DNA of 64,000 nucleotides from Longimycelium tulufanense. GTDB taxonomy: Bacteria > Actinomycetota > Actinomycetes > Mycobacteriales > Pseudonocardiaceae. Position numbers and translations under genes: made by a program. The stretch is from the NCBI RefSeq assembly GCF_014645795.1, contig NZ_BMMK01000001.1:46337-110336 (forward strand), in the 5' to 3' direction. Within the stretch, counting starts at the first letter, position 1. The number at the start of each line of letters is the position of its first letter. The notes beneath the pieces were generated by a model. The model did not search any database. It was not told the DNA's origin and saw only the letters and a program-made list of their open reading frames with translations. Below, piece by piece: positions 28,203 to 37,153 of this stretch.

Positions 28203-29075
28203 TCACAGCTGCCGCAGAATGAGGTCGGCGACCCCCGCCATGCCCGCGGCGTTCGGGTGCAGCGGTGCGCCCTCGTTCTCGGGGAAGGCGTCCTCCACCC
28301 AACGCTGGTCGGCCGGGGCGCACGCGTGGCGGCCGGCGGAAGCCGCGTACACGTCAACGTGCTCGACACGGTTCTCCCCGGCCTGCCGGGCCAGCATCTC
28401 GTTCAGCGTCCGCTGGAGACCATGGAGGTAGGTGACGTCACCGGCGGCGAACGGCACGTCCGGGTGGCAGCCGGTGTCCTCCGGCATCACCTGCATGTAG
28501 TTCACCACGAGGATCCGGGCCTGCGGGGCGCGCTTGCGGATCTCGCCGAGCACGCGGTCGACCCCGGCTTCGGCCTGCTCGATGGCGGCCTGGTACTCGT
28601 CGTGCCCGTCGCGGAGCACGTCGTCGCGGCACGGGGAACCCGTCAGGTTGGTCACGCCGTGCCGGGCGCAGCGCAGGGCCAGCTCGATGTAGCCCATCTC
28701 GTTGCCGCCCAACCCGAGGGTCACGAGGTCGGTCTGCGGGGTCAGCGCGTCGAGCTGCGGCGGCTGGTTCGCGATCGCGCCGAACGGACCGCCGGTCTGC
28801 CGCGCGAACATCTCGCGGATGCCCGCACCGGCACAACTGACGTCCGCCAGGGGAACGCCGAGCCTCTCCGAGACCAGCGAGGGGTAGTTGCGGCCGGAGC
28901 GGAAGCAACCCGGCGACACCTGCGGCGGGATGAACGGCCCCGAAGTGAAGGAGTCGCCGATCGCGACGTAGCGCTGGAAGCTCGGCGCCGCGGCGGCGGG
29001 GACGGCGGGCAGGAGGAGCCCGGCGACAACGGTGAGCAGGACCAGTACCGGGCTGCTCCGCAGGGGACCTGACAT
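28203..29075 (-). CDS. secreted SGNH/GDSL hydrolase
   Basis: A 290-residue exported esterase/lipase-like enzyme. Signal peptide residues 1-29 (VLVLLTVVAGLLLPAVPAAA). The block I GDSFTSG gives the nucleophilic Ser, block III is LGLGGNEMG with the oxyanion Gly and Asn, and the C-terminal block V is LHPNAAGMAG with the catalytic His. Several Cys (about six in the mature part) suggest three disulfides, as in Streptomyces SGNH esterases. ATG 29075 directly precedes the signal peptide. The substrate is probably a lipid or acetylated polysaccharide; it cannot be fixed further. Confidence 0.92.
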   Translation of the reverse strand: MSGPLRSSPVLVLLTVVAGLLLPAVPAAAAPSFQRYVAIGDSFTSGPFIPPQVSPGCFRSGRNYPSLVSERLGVPLADVSCAGAGIREMFARQTGGPFGAIANQPPQLDALTPQTDLVTLGLGGNEMGYIELALRCARHGVTNLTGSPCRDDVLRDGHDEYQAAIEQAEAGVDRVLGEIRKRAPQARILVVNYMQVMPEDTGCHPDVPFAAGDVTYLHGLQRTLNEMLARQAGENRVEHVDVYAASAGRHACAPADQRWVEDAFPENEGAPLHPNAAGMAGVADLILRQL

Positions 29076-29150
29076 GTCAACCCTCTACTGGTGAGTAGTG
29101 ATGCGGGCGACTGCAGAGTGTCCTGGGTCGCATCCGGCGGTCAAGCAAGA

Positions 29151-29435
29151 TCACTCGCCCGTGGGGACCTGTGCGGCCAACGTTGTCACCGCCCCACCCA
29201 GCACGTACTTGCCGTCCGGCCGGCGGTGCACGAAACCCCGCCGCAGCAAGGTGGTCAGCAGCCGGCTGGCGATGGAGCGGTGCAGCTCCAGCTGCCTGCC
29301 GACCTGGGTGGGGGAGAGCCCCTCCGGGGTTCGTCCCAGCAGTTCCAGCACGGCGAGCCCGCGATCGAGCGTCTGCGCGATCTCGCCGGTCCGGTGCCCG
29401 TTGTCAGAGGTAATACATCCGATCATCTCGGTCAT
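29151..29435 (-). CDS. IclR-type winged-helix protein without effector domain
   Basis: 94 residues from ATG 29435. The IclR helix-turn-helix is clear: QTLDRGLAVLELLGRTPEGL then SPTQVGRQLELHRSIASRLL and the wing GKYVLGG. Normal IclR regulators are about 250 residues, with a C-terminal ligand domain; here the frame stops right after the wing, and the 75 bases before the SGNH gene show no remnant of the missing domain. Short stand-alone HTH proteins of this type are known in Pseudonocardiaceae, so it may be a genuine small regulator and not a decayed one. The upstream region is long and empty. Confidence 0.75.
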   Translation of the reverse strand: MTEMIGCITSDNGHRTGEIAQTLDRGLAVLELLGRTPEGLSPTQVGRQLELHRSIASRLLTTLLRRGFVHRRPDGKYVLGGAVTTLAAQVPTGE

Positions 29436-29823
29436 TCTGACCCGCGTTCCGGTTTCGCGCACCCTTGGGGTGATCTTGGGCGGTCCGGCGCCGGGAGAAA
29501 GCCGGCAAATCGCCCGCAAAAGTCCGCCTCCGGCGGAATCCGTTGCCTTGTCGCGCACCCGGCCATTCCCGGATGCGAAGAATATGGGCCCGGTTCCGTC
29601 GGCGGCGCGCGTTCCACCGTTCGGAAAGTAGCGTGGTTCACGCACATGAAAACGGATTCCGGGAAACCGTCGGGAGAGCGGCGAATGCGCGGCGTCGTCG
29701 ATGCCGGGTCCGACTCGCAAGGCTGCCCCCGCGTCAGTGCCGCTCGAGGTTCGACCGTGGAGCTGACCCCCGTCGCCGTAGGCCGGAGCTGCGCGGTGTC
29801 GTCAACTTCATCGGCGGGCTTCG
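29436..29823. other. gene-free stretch between MBL-fold gene and IclR-type gene
   Basis: 388 bases. Short open frames on both strands here have no recognizable domains, mixed codon usage and no ribosome sites. It presumably contains the IclR-type gene's promoter. I see no strong hairpin or repeat. Confidence 0.5.
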
Positions 29824-30786
29824 TTAGGTCGTTGCCGTGAGGGCGTCCCAGACCTCGCGGTCGCGGGCCGCCGTCCAGATCTCCGGGTGCTCTTCCCCGG
29901 CGAGCTCCTCCCACGCGCGCTCCACATCGAAGGGCAGTACGTGCGTGTAGATCGGCATGTCCCCGTAGACGGGGGACAACGCCTCGTCGGCCGCCTGGTA
30001 CGCCTCCCGAATCGTCCCGCCGCTGCGTTGCACAGCCGCCACGCACCCGATCAGCGTGGTGAGGAAACGACGGGTCAGCCCGATCGCCTCGTCAACGGCG
30101 TCCCGGCCGCGCGCCACCTCACCGCGACCACCGACGAGCGTCGTCGCACCGAGCCCCGCCACCTCGTCCAGGGTCCGCAGCCACGCGTGGTGGTAGGCGT
30201 CGCCGGTGTAGACGGCCGAGCCCGTCTCCACGAGGTCGCCGGCGAACGCCACCCGGTCCCGCGGCAGCCAGGCCACGAGGTCGCCGGCGGTGTGGCCGCG
30301 GCCGAGCCAACGCAGCTCCAGCGCGCCCCGGTCCCCACCCAGCTCGATGTGCAGCCGGTCGGTGAAGGTCAGCGTCGGCCAGGTCAGGCCAGGAATGCTC
30401 TCGTGCCCGGTGAACAGCCGGGGCATGCGGCGGAACTCGCTCTCCCAGTCCTGGGCTCCGCGCTCGGCGACAAGCCGCCTCGTCTCGGTGTGCGCGACGA
30501 TCGCGTCCGCGTCGAACGCACTCGCGCCGAGCACCCGAACCGCGTGGTAGTGCGACAGCACCAGATACCGCACGGGCTTGTCGGTGTGTTCCCGCAGCCG
30601 CTCGAGCCAGCGGCGGGCCATCACCGGCGTGGCCCGCGCCTCGAAGCAGACCAGGAAGTCCTCGCCCTCGATGGCGCCGACGTTCGGATCGCCCTCGGCG
30701 GTGAGCGCGTACACGCCCTCGGCCAGCACTTCGAGCGTCTCGGTCTTCTCGGTCAGGTCCGCCGAGGACGCGAACGGTTTGACCAC
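29824..30786 (-). CDS. MBL-fold metallo-hydrolase with altered metal motif
   Basis: A 320-residue metallo-beta-lactamase-fold protein. The first motif reads YLVLSHYHAVRVLGAS: the leading H-x-H is kept, but the usual D-H that completes HxHxDH is replaced (V-R). Later elements are ELRWLGRGHTAGDLVAWLP and VAFAGDLVETG, which supply the third His and bridging Asp. 'LSHYHAVRVLGAS' is a recognisable subfamily variant and not random damage. It probably acts on an ester or thioester with one or two metals; the substrate is unknown. ATG 30786; no operon partner overlaps it. Confidence 0.8.
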   Translation of the reverse strand: MVKPFASSADLTEKTETLEVLAEGVYALTAEGDPNVGAIEGEDFLVCFEARATPVMARRWLERLREHTDKPVRYLVLSHYHAVRVLGASAFDADAIVAHTETRRLVAERGAQDWESEFRRMPRLFTGHESIPGLTWPTLTFTDRLHIELGGDRGALELRWLGRGHTAGDLVAWLPRDRVAFAGDLVETGSAVYTGDAYHHAWLRTLDEVAGLGATTLVGGRGEVARGRDAVDEAIGLTRRFLTTLIGCVAAVQRSGGTIREAYQAADEALSPVYGDMPIYTHVLPFDVERAWEELAGEEHPEIWTAARDREVWDALTATT

Positions 30787-30989
30787 GGCTGCCTCCTCAC
30801 GCTGATGCGGCCACAGCGCGTGGACCCGGTGGGCGTGCGCACCCGGAACGGGGCAACGGCATCGCCCCCACCCGCCACGCTCGGTTGCGAATCCCCTTCA
30901 CTCTCCCGCGTGGGGAGCGCGACACCAAGCTCGCCACGCGCCCGCATCACCGGAACGGAGGGTCGGCGGGGCTGCGGCCGGCTGGTGTG

Positions 30990-32321
30990 ATGCCGGGGGT
31001 GGACACCCTGGGGGTGCGGGCGAGGTCGTCGCCCGCTCGCGTCGCGGTCGCCAGCTCGGTCGGCAACGCCGTCGAGATGTACGACTTCCTGATCTACGGC
31101 ACGGCGTCCGCAGTGGTCTTCGGCCCGCTGTTCTTCCCCACCGGCGACCCCCTCATCGGCCTGCTGCTGGCGTTCGCCAGCTTCGGCGCCGGGTTCCTGG
31201 CCCGCCCGCTGGGCGGTGTGGTGATCGGCCACTACGGCGACCGGCTGGGACGTCGCGCGATGCTGGTGCTCACCCTGGGCGCCACCGGGATCTGCACCGC
31301 CCTGATCGGCCTGCTCCCGACGTATGCGGCGATCGGGCTCTGGGCGCCGGCCGCGCTGGTCACCCTCCGCGTGGCCCAGGGCTTCTTCCTCGGCGGCGAG
31401 ACGGCCGGTGCGGTGTTGATGGCGGTGGAGCACGCCCCGCCACACCGGCACGGCTGGTACGGCGGCTGGGTGTTCCTCGGCTCGCCGACCGGGTACTTCC
31501 TGTCCACCGGCGCCTTCGCACTCTCCGCGGCGATCTCGGGGGACTCCTTCCACACCTGGGGCTGGCGGATTCCGTTCCTGCTCAGCGTGGTGCTGGTGGC
31601 GATCGGCCTCTACGTCCGGCTGCGGCTGGGGGAGAGCCCCGAGTTCGAGCGGACGCGTACCGAGCAGGGGGTGGCCCGGCGTCCCGTCGTGGAGGTGCTG
31701 CGGACCTCCTGGCGCGTGGTGCTGCTCGGCGGGGGTGTCTACCTCGGGTTCAATGCCTTCATCTTCGTGCTCGCCACGTTCCTCATCGGCTACGGCAAGC
31801 AAGAGTTGGGGTTGCCGCCGTCGGTGATGCTCAACGGCGGGCTGATCGGCTCGGCCGGCCAGATCGTGGCGATCCTGGTCTTCGCGTGGCTGTCGGACCG
31901 CGTGGGCCGGCTGCCGGTGATGCTCGGCGGCGGGCTGTTCATCACGGTGTACGCGTTCCCGCTGTTCTGGCTGCTCGAGACGCGTTCCGAGCCGGTGGTA
32001 CTGGTCGCGATGGCCGTGGGTTTCGTGGGATCCGGTGCGGTGTTCGGGCCGCTGGCGGCCTACCTTGCCGAGCTGTTCGCCGCCCGGGTCCGATACAGCG
32101 GACTCTCGTTGGGGCTGCAGGCCGGCGCGGTCGCGGGCGGCGGCCTGTCGCCGTTCATCGCGACCGCGCTGCTGGGCCTCGACCGCGGCGCGTCCTGGCC
32201 GATCTCGCTGTACCTGGTCGTGCTCGCCGCGGTCACCGTGGCGTGCCTGGTCAAACTCGGCGAACCACGCCACCGATCCCAGAGGCGCCAGGACCTCGGA
32301 GGGACCACCTCGGTCGCCTGA
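30990..32321 (+). CDS. MHS-family MFS transporter (metabolite:proton symporter type)
   Basis: 443 residues from ATG 30990 (a preceding GTG is equally possible; the ribosome site is weak). Twelve transmembrane helices. The sequence ASSVGNAVEMYDFLIYGTAS and RPLGGVVIGHYGDRLGRRAM is the ProP/ShiA/KgtP signature of the metabolite:H+ symporter family. VAQGFFLGGETAGAVLM and GRLPVMLGG are the matching motifs in helices 4 and 8. The family carries carboxylates, shikimate or osmolytes; the substrate here is not determined. It is divergent from the MBL-fold gene. Confidence 0.9.
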   Translation: MPGVDTLGVRARSSPARVAVASSVGNAVEMYDFLIYGTASAVVFGPLFFPTGDPLIGLLLAFASFGAGFLARPLGGVVIGHYGDRLGRRAMLVLTLGATGICTALIGLLPTYAAIGLWAPAALVTLRVAQGFFLGGETAGAVLMAVEHAPPHRHGWYGGWVFLGSPTGYFLSTGAFALSAAISGDSFHTWGWRIPFLLSVVLVAIGLYVRLRLGESPEFERTRTEQGVARRPVVEVLRTSWRVVLLGGGVYLGFNAFIFVLATFLIGYGKQELGLPPSVMLNGGLIGSAGQIVAILVFAWLSDRVGRLPVMLGGGLFITVYAFPLFWLLETRSEPVVLVAMAVGFVGSGAVFGPLAAYLAELFAARVRYSGLSLGLQAGAVAGGGLSPFIATALLGLDRGASWPISLYLVVLAAVTVACLVKLGEPRHRSQRRQDLGGTTSVA

Positions 32322-32411
32322 TCGGCGGTACCGCACCCCCATTGGCCGGATCCGGTGGGTGCTCCGTTGGGCGCTTGCCTACGCCGTTGGAGATCTTTTG
32401 ACTGTGGGCTT

Positions 32412-33281
32412 GTGCCCCGCCCCGCTTTCCTCCCCGACAAGCTGGACGTCGGCCTGTTCGGCCCGCGGTCGGTGACCTGGCAGCTGCACGCCGACCCGGC
32501 GATGTGGTTGGCCGGGATCTGCTCGCTGTACCTGCAGGCCCTCCACCCGCGTGCGGTCGCCGGGGTCGTGCAGAACTCCAAGTTCCGTACCGACCCGTTC
32601 GGTCGGCTCCTGCACACGGCCGCCTACGTGGTCACCGTCAGCTACGGCACGACGGCCGAGGCACAACGGGCGGCGTCCCGGGTGTGCCGGGTCCACGGGG
32701 CACTACGCGGGGTGGACCCGGAAAGCGGCGAGGAGTTCCGGATCGACGAGCCCGACCTGCTGCGATGGGTGCACTGCGCGGAGGTCTACTCGTTCCTCAC
32801 CGTGGTGCGGCGTGCGGGTTTCCAGCTCACCGACGCACAGGCCGACCGGTACCTGGACGAGCAACGCAGATCGGCCGCGCTGCTGGGGCTGGATCTCGAC
32901 GCGCTGCCCGGCTCGGTGAGCGAGTACGAGGACTACTTCGACCGCATGCGACCGGTGCTGCGCCGCACCCGCGACTCCGACGCCATCTACGACTTCCTGC
33001 ACCGACCACCGGTGCCATGGTGGGCGCGCACGCCCAGAACCGCGTTCTACCTACCGCTCGGGCACCTGGCCTACTCCCTGTTGCCGGACTGGGCGTTGGA
33101 GTTGCACGGGCGCCGGCCGTTCCCGCGGGCGCTGGCCACGGGCGTGCTGCGGACGGTCCGCCTGGCGGGGCTGGCCGTGCCGGTGACGATGCGGATCCGG
33201 CTTCCGAACAATCCGCTCGCGAAAGCGATCGACCGGCTGGGAACCGGTGCCACGCCGTCCCGGACCCTGTTGCCGGCCTAG
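32412..33281 (+). CDS. MpaB/DUF2236-family oxygenase-like protein
   Basis: About 289 residues from GTG 32412; the upstream ATG 32355 has no better signal. Key blocks: 'DPAMWLAGICSLYLQALHPRAVAGV', the typical DUF2236 N-terminal region, then RVHGALRG, DLLRWVHCAEVYSFLTVVRR and a C-terminal 'RRPFPRALATGVLRTVRLAG'. DUF2236/MpaB proteins are haem-binding oxygenases related to mycophenolate biosynthesis MpaB and latex-clearing protein. The conserved His residues in RVHGALRG and VHCAEVY are candidate ligands. The enzyme is predicted soluble. The substrate cannot be inferred. Confidence 0.82.
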   Translation: MPRPAFLPDKLDVGLFGPRSVTWQLHADPAMWLAGICSLYLQALHPRAVAGVVQNSKFRTDPFGRLLHTAAYVVTVSYGTTAEAQRAASRVCRVHGALRGVDPESGEEFRIDEPDLLRWVHCAEVYSFLTVVRRAGFQLTDAQADRYLDEQRRSAALLGLDLDALPGSVSEYEDYFDRMRPVLRRTRDSDAIYDFLHRPPVPWWARTPRTAFYLPLGHLAYSLLPDWALELHGRRPFPRALATGVLRTVRLAGLAVPVTMRIRLPNNPLAKAIDRLGTGATPSRTLLPA

Positions 33282-33373
33282 CGCAACGATCGGCGGGAGA
33301 CACCGCGAGCGCGCCGTGCGGGCTCAGGGAGCAACCCGCGGGTCAACGCACTCGGCACCGGCGTGATGGCCGG

Positions 33374-33694
33374 TCAGGGCGCGGTCTCGGTGTGCAGCCA
33401 GGACAGGTAGTCGGGGTTGCCGCCGACGATCGGGGTGGCGACGATCTCGGGAACGTCGTAGTCGTGGTGGGTCCGGATGTACTCGACGAGCGCGTCCAGC
33501 CGTGCCGTCGTGGTCTTGACGACGCACTGCCACTCCCGGTCCACCTGGATCTCGCCCTGCCAGCGGTAGACGCTGCGGATCGGGCCGACGACCTGGACAC
33601 ACGCGCCGAGACGTTCCTCGACGATGCCCTGCGCCAGCTCCTCGGCGCCCTCGGCGGAGTCGATGGTGGTGACGACCTGGCAGTGCTCGCTCAC
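33374..33694 (-). CDS. cutA: CutA divalent-cation tolerance protein
   Basis: 106 residues from GTG 33694 (an upstream ATG at 33718 would add eight residues; both lack a clear ribosome site). Signature: QVVTTIDSAEGAEELAQGIV, RLGACVQVVGPIRSVYRWQG, then VKTTTARLDALVEYIRTHHDYDVPEI and a C-terminal Trp/His/Glu end. This is the CutA trimeric ferredoxin-like fold linked to copper and divalent metal tolerance and possibly signalling. The length (105-115) is normal for the family. It is not in an operon with its neighbours. Confidence 0.95.
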   Translation of the reverse strand: MSEHCQVVTTIDSAEGAEELAQGIVEERLGACVQVVGPIRSVYRWQGEIQVDREWQCVVKTTTARLDALVEYIRTHHDYDVPEIVATPIVGGNPDYLSWLHTETAP

Positions 33695-33740
33695 GGGCCC
33701 CACCGTAGCGCCGGTCATGGCCGGTGACCGTCCCCGGTGA

Positions 33741-34793
33741 TCAGCCCGTCAGGGTGACGACCTGACCCGACCGGCCCGATGCGTAGGCCGCCTCGATGAC
33801 CTCCAGCGTGGCGACGCCCTCCGCGGCGGTCACCGGTGGCTCGCCACCGTTCGCCAACGCCTCCGCCACGGCCGCGTAATAGAGCTGGTACGCACCGGGA
33901 TCGGTGCGTTCCAACTCGAACTCGGTGCCCGCACCCAGGCGACCCCAGACCTCCGGCGGTTCCTCGCCCCAGCCGGGGCCGCCCGGTTCCTCCCCGGCCC
34001 GCAACGCGTCCTCCTGGGGATCCATCCCGTCCTTCACGAACGCTCCGGCATCGCCGAGCAACCGGAACCGGGGCCCGAGGTTCGCGGCAACCGCGCTCAT
34101 CGACAGCTGCGAGACCACGCCGTCGTCGTGGTGCAGGGCGACGAAGACGTCATCGTCGACCAATGCCCCCGCGCGCCGGGTGAGGACCTCGGCGTAGACG
34201 CGGTGCGGCCGACCGAACAACGTCATCGCCTGGTCGATCAGATGACTCCCGAGGTCGAACAGGATCCCGCCGCCATCCGCCGGGTCACTCTCCTTCCAGC
34301 TCACCTTGACCCGCGGCCGCCACCGCTCGAACCGGGACTCGAACCGCAGTGGCCGGCCCACGCGCCCCTCGGCGAGCAGCCGCCGCACCGTCCGGAAGTC
34401 CCCGTCCCAACGCCGGTTGTGGAACACCGACAGCAGCAGGCCGCGCTCGGCGGCCAACCCCGCCAGGGCGCGGGCATCCGCGCTGGTGGTCGCGAACGGC
34501 TTGTCGACGACAACGGCCAAACCGTGTTCCAGCGCGGTCCGTGCCAGCGGCGCGTGCGTGTTGTTCGGCGTGGTGACCACGACGAGGTCGAACTCGGCGG
34601 CCCGCCGCCACAGCTCGGCGACGTCGTCCACCACCTCGGCGGTGGGGTACCGCTCCCGGGCGCTGGCCTGCCGATCCGGGTTCCGCGTGACCACGGCCGC
34701 CAGCTCGAGACCGGGGGTGGTCGCCAGGAACGGGGCGTGGAAGGCCGACCCGCCGATGCCGTAACCGATCAACGCAACACGAGACGTCGTCAC
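33741..34793 (-). CDS. Gfo/Idh/MocA-family oxidoreductase
   Basis: 350 residues from GTG 34793 (AGGG 10 bases upstream). An N-terminal Rossmann domain with VALIGYGIGGSAFHAPFLA, then LVVVTTPNNTHAPLARTALEHG and the catalytic-lysine motif VVVDKPFAT (EKP-like). The C-terminal domain contains SVFHNRRWDGDFRTVRRLL, WKESDPADGGGILFDLGSHLID (GG..D.G.H..D substrate motif). The family oxidises or reduces sugars and cyclitols with NAD(P). The neighbours give no pathway clue, so the substrate is unassigned. Confidence 0.92.
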   Translation of the reverse strand: MTTSRVALIGYGIGGSAFHAPFLATTPGLELAAVVTRNPDRQASARERYPTAEVVDDVAELWRRAAEFDLVVVTTPNNTHAPLARTALEHGLAVVVDKPFATTSADARALAGLAAERGLLLSVFHNRRWDGDFRTVRRLLAEGRVGRPLRFESRFERWRPRVKVSWKESDPADGGGILFDLGSHLIDQAMTLFGRPHRVYAEVLTRRAGALVDDDVFVALHHDDGVVSQLSMSAVAANLGPRFRLLGDAGAFVKDGMDPQEDALRAGEEPGGPGWGEEPPEVWGRLGAGTEFELERTDPGAYQLYYAAVAEALANGGEPPVTAAEGVATLEVIEAAYASGRSGQVVTLTG

Positions 34794-34921
34794 GGGCGTG
34801 ACCCTAGACAAGCCTCCTGCCTGCGAACACCCCGCACCGGTTTCCGTTCGCACCGGTTGAACCATGGACGAGCAGCCCCGATGCTGCCGCGCGATGTCCC
34901 GGCTGGGCAGACTGAAGCCCT

Positions 34922-36085
34922 GTGGGAGCGCTCCGGAGACAACGGGCGCGCGGCTCGTACGTGAATGCCGTGCGCCTGAAACTATGGGAGGACCGCTGGC
35001 GTGCGGTGCCGGCACGATGGCGGGCGGTGATCACCGACGTGGTCGCGGTGCTGCTCTGGGGCGGCACCACTCTCTACGGCGAAACCGGGGCGGCGCTGGG
35101 CTGGGCGATCCTCGCGGGCGGGCTGCTGGCGTTGCGTCGCCCCCTCCCGGTTCCCACACTCCTGGCGATCGTCGCGATCCACGGCTGGAGCGGCGTCATC
35201 GTCTCGCCGGCGTTGGCGTGCGCCGCCTACACCGTCGCATCCCGCGCACGACCGTTGTCCGGCGTGCCCGCCATCGCCGCCTCAGTACTGGTGTTCTTCA
35301 TCGCCCCCTTGGACGACACCTCGTTCGGCCGGCTGTTCGACCTGACCTTCATGGTGCTGCTCCCCGTCCTGCTCGGCCTGCACATGCGCCGCACCTGGGA
35401 GCTGCTCGCGGCGTACGAGGAGTACACCCAGGCCCGCCAGGAACACGAGCGGCTGGCTGCCGAACGCGCCGTCCTCCAGGAACGACACCGCATCGCGCAG
35501 GAGATGCACGATTCGCTCGGCCACAAGCTGAGCCTCATCGTGTTGCACGCGGGCGCGTTGGAACTGTCCGGCCCACGCGGCTCGCATGCGGAGCTGTTGC
35601 GTCGGACCGGCCAGGAGGCCATGCACGAGCTCCGCAAGGTCATCGGTGTGCTGCGGGCCGACGACGAGGCCGGGCACGTGGTCGACGGCGTCGATCCGGC
35701 CGACGAGAAGGCGTTCCGGGAGCTGGTGGAGAGCTCCCGGAACGCGGGCGTGCCCGTCGCGGAGGACGTCGATCCCGAGGTGTGGCGGTTGGACCCGCTG
35801 GTGCGGAGCATGGCGCACCGGGTCGTGCGCGAGGCGTTGACCAACGTGCACAAGCACGCCGGCCCGGTGCCCACCGCGCTGCGCCTGCAGGTCCGGCAGG
35901 CACAGCTGCTGATCGAGGTTTGCAACGCCGCGCCCGGCCGGGAACGGGCCTGCCGCTCCGCGGGCGCCCGCACCGGGTTGGCGACCCTCGCCGAGCGGGT
36001 CGGGATGCTCGGTGGGGAGTTGGGGCACGGGACGCTGTCGGACGGCAGCTACCGCCTGCTGGTGCGGATCCCGGTCTGCCGCTAG
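34922..36085 (+). CDS. NarL-type sensor histidine kinase
   Basis: A 387-residue HisKA_3 kinase. Four to five hydrophobic segments (residues about 35-155) form a membrane sensor with little extracytoplasmic sequence. A coiled linker (EYTQARQEHERLAAERAVLQ) leads to the dimerisation box RIAQEMHDSLGHKLSLI with His196. The ATPase domain has N-box HRVVREALTNVHKHA and G-box TGLATLAERVGMLGG. The GTG at 34922 is used; GTG 34961 is an alternative. It is convergent with the response regulator gene 36155-36811, an unusual tail-to-tail pair instead of an operon. Confidence 0.88.
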   Translation: MGALRRQRARGSYVNAVRLKLWEDRWRAVPARWRAVITDVVAVLLWGGTTLYGETGAALGWAILAGGLLALRRPLPVPTLLAIVAIHGWSGVIVSPALACAAYTVASRARPLSGVPAIAASVLVFFIAPLDDTSFGRLFDLTFMVLLPVLLGLHMRRTWELLAAYEEYTQARQEHERLAAERAVLQERHRIAQEMHDSLGHKLSLIVLHAGALELSGPRGSHAELLRRTGQEAMHELRKVIGVLRADDEAGHVVDGVDPADEKAFRELVESSRNAGVPVAEDVDPEVWRLDPLVRSMAHRVVREALTNVHKHAGPVPTALRLQVRQAQLLIEVCNAAPGRERACRSAGARTGLATLAERVGMLGGELGHGTLSDGSYRLLVRIPVCR

Positions 36086-36154
36086 CGGATCGCGCCGGCG
36101 GCTGCTCGTCCTCCCGCGGTTGGCGGGTGGGACGTCGCAGGGAGTCGGGGAAAC

Positions 36155-36811
36155 CTAGCCGGTGCGCAGCAGGCCGGCCTCATGGGCCATGATCGCCGCC
36201 TGCACCCGGTTGTCGCAGCCGAGCTTGGTGAGCACCCGGCTGACATGCGCCTTGACCGTCCCCTCGCTGAGGTGCAGCTGCTGGCCGATCTCGGCGTTGG
36301 AGTTGCCCCGGCCGATCAGCGCCAGCACATCGAGTTCCCGCTCGGTCAGACCGGACACCAGCGTGCGGGCCCGCTCGGCCGACACACCGCAGCCGGTGCT
36401 GAAGTGGTCCACCACGGTGCGGGCGACCCGCGGGGACAGCACGGCCTCGCCGCCGGCCACCACCCGGACAGCACGCACCAGCTCGGCGGGGTCGGTGTCC
36501 TTGAGCAGGTACCCGACGGCACCCGCGCGCAGGGCACGCATCACGTACTCGTCGTAGTCGAAGGTCGTGAGCACGACGACAGCAGTGGAGGGCGCGGCGC
36601 TGCGTACCGCGGTGGCCGCGAGCAGCCCGTCCATTCCCGGCATCTGCACGTCGAGCAACAGCACATCGGGCCGGTGCACCCGCACCAGCTCGACCGCGGA
36701 GCGCCCGTCGTCGGCCTCCCCGACCACCTGGACGTCGTCGGCGGTCTCCAGGATGCCCCGGACACCGGCGCGAACGAGCGCCTCGTCGTCGGCGATGCCC
36801 ACTCTGATCAC
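36155..36811 (-). CDS. NarL/FixJ-family response regulator
   Basis: 218 residues. Receiver domain with acidic pair near D8/D9, phospho-acceptor Asp54 (LLLDVQMPGMDG), and Lys in YLLKDTDPAEL. C-terminal LuxR-type HTH: LTERELDVLALIGRGNSNAE then IGQQLHLSEGTVKAHVSRVL. It is the likely partner of the convergent kinase and possibly also regulates the FtsX-type ABC operon that reads leftward further right. No ribosome site is needed to select the start; 'MIRVGIADDE' is the standard N-terminus. Confidence 0.93.
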   Translation of the reverse strand: MIRVGIADDEALVRAGVRGILETADDVQVVGEADDGRSAVELVRVHRPDVLLLDVQMPGMDGLLAATAVRSAAPSTAVVVLTTFDYDEYVMRALRAGAVGYLLKDTDPAELVRAVRVVAGGEAVLSPRVARTVVDHFSTGCGVSAERARTLVSGLTERELDVLALIGRGNSNAEIGQQLHLSEGTVKAHVSRVLTKLGCDNRVQAAIMAHEAGLLRTG

Positions 36812-37098
36812 GGCAGCCTCCCCCTACGGCCCGCTCCGGTTCCATTGCGGGCGACCGGGTCGAGGCTAACCGCCCGCAGGGTTGTCGCGACGGTGAGTGA
36901 GTACGACTTCCGGCAGCACACAGTGCGACGAACGGCGGTTGATCTCCCGGCACACCACCTGCTTGGCCGATGGCCGTTTACCACCCGCCACGGCCACGAC
37001 TGACGAAAACACCCAAAATGTCGCTTTGCCGTCATGAGATTCACGATGCGCCGTTGCCCCGCGTGTTGTGTGACGAAGAGCAACTTCGGCGAAATGGT

Positions 37099-37132
37099 GC
37101 GGCGGCCGTACCGCTTCCGGTACGGCCGCCGC
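37099..37132 (-). terminator. terminator of the FtsX-type ABC operon
   Basis: Perfect 14-bp stem (GCGGCGGCCGTACC and its complement) with 6-base loop, 21 bases past the permease stop. It lies in the 342-base interval 36812-37153, where I see no gene; the response-regulator promoter must also lie there. Confidence 0.88.
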
Positions 37133-37153
37133 GGGGAGTGGTCCGGTTCCGGC

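Noticed and set aside
30753..32342. Minus-strand frame of about 530 codons opposite the MHS transporter
   Set aside because: Low-complexity His/Gln/Glu-rich shadow without a ribosome site.
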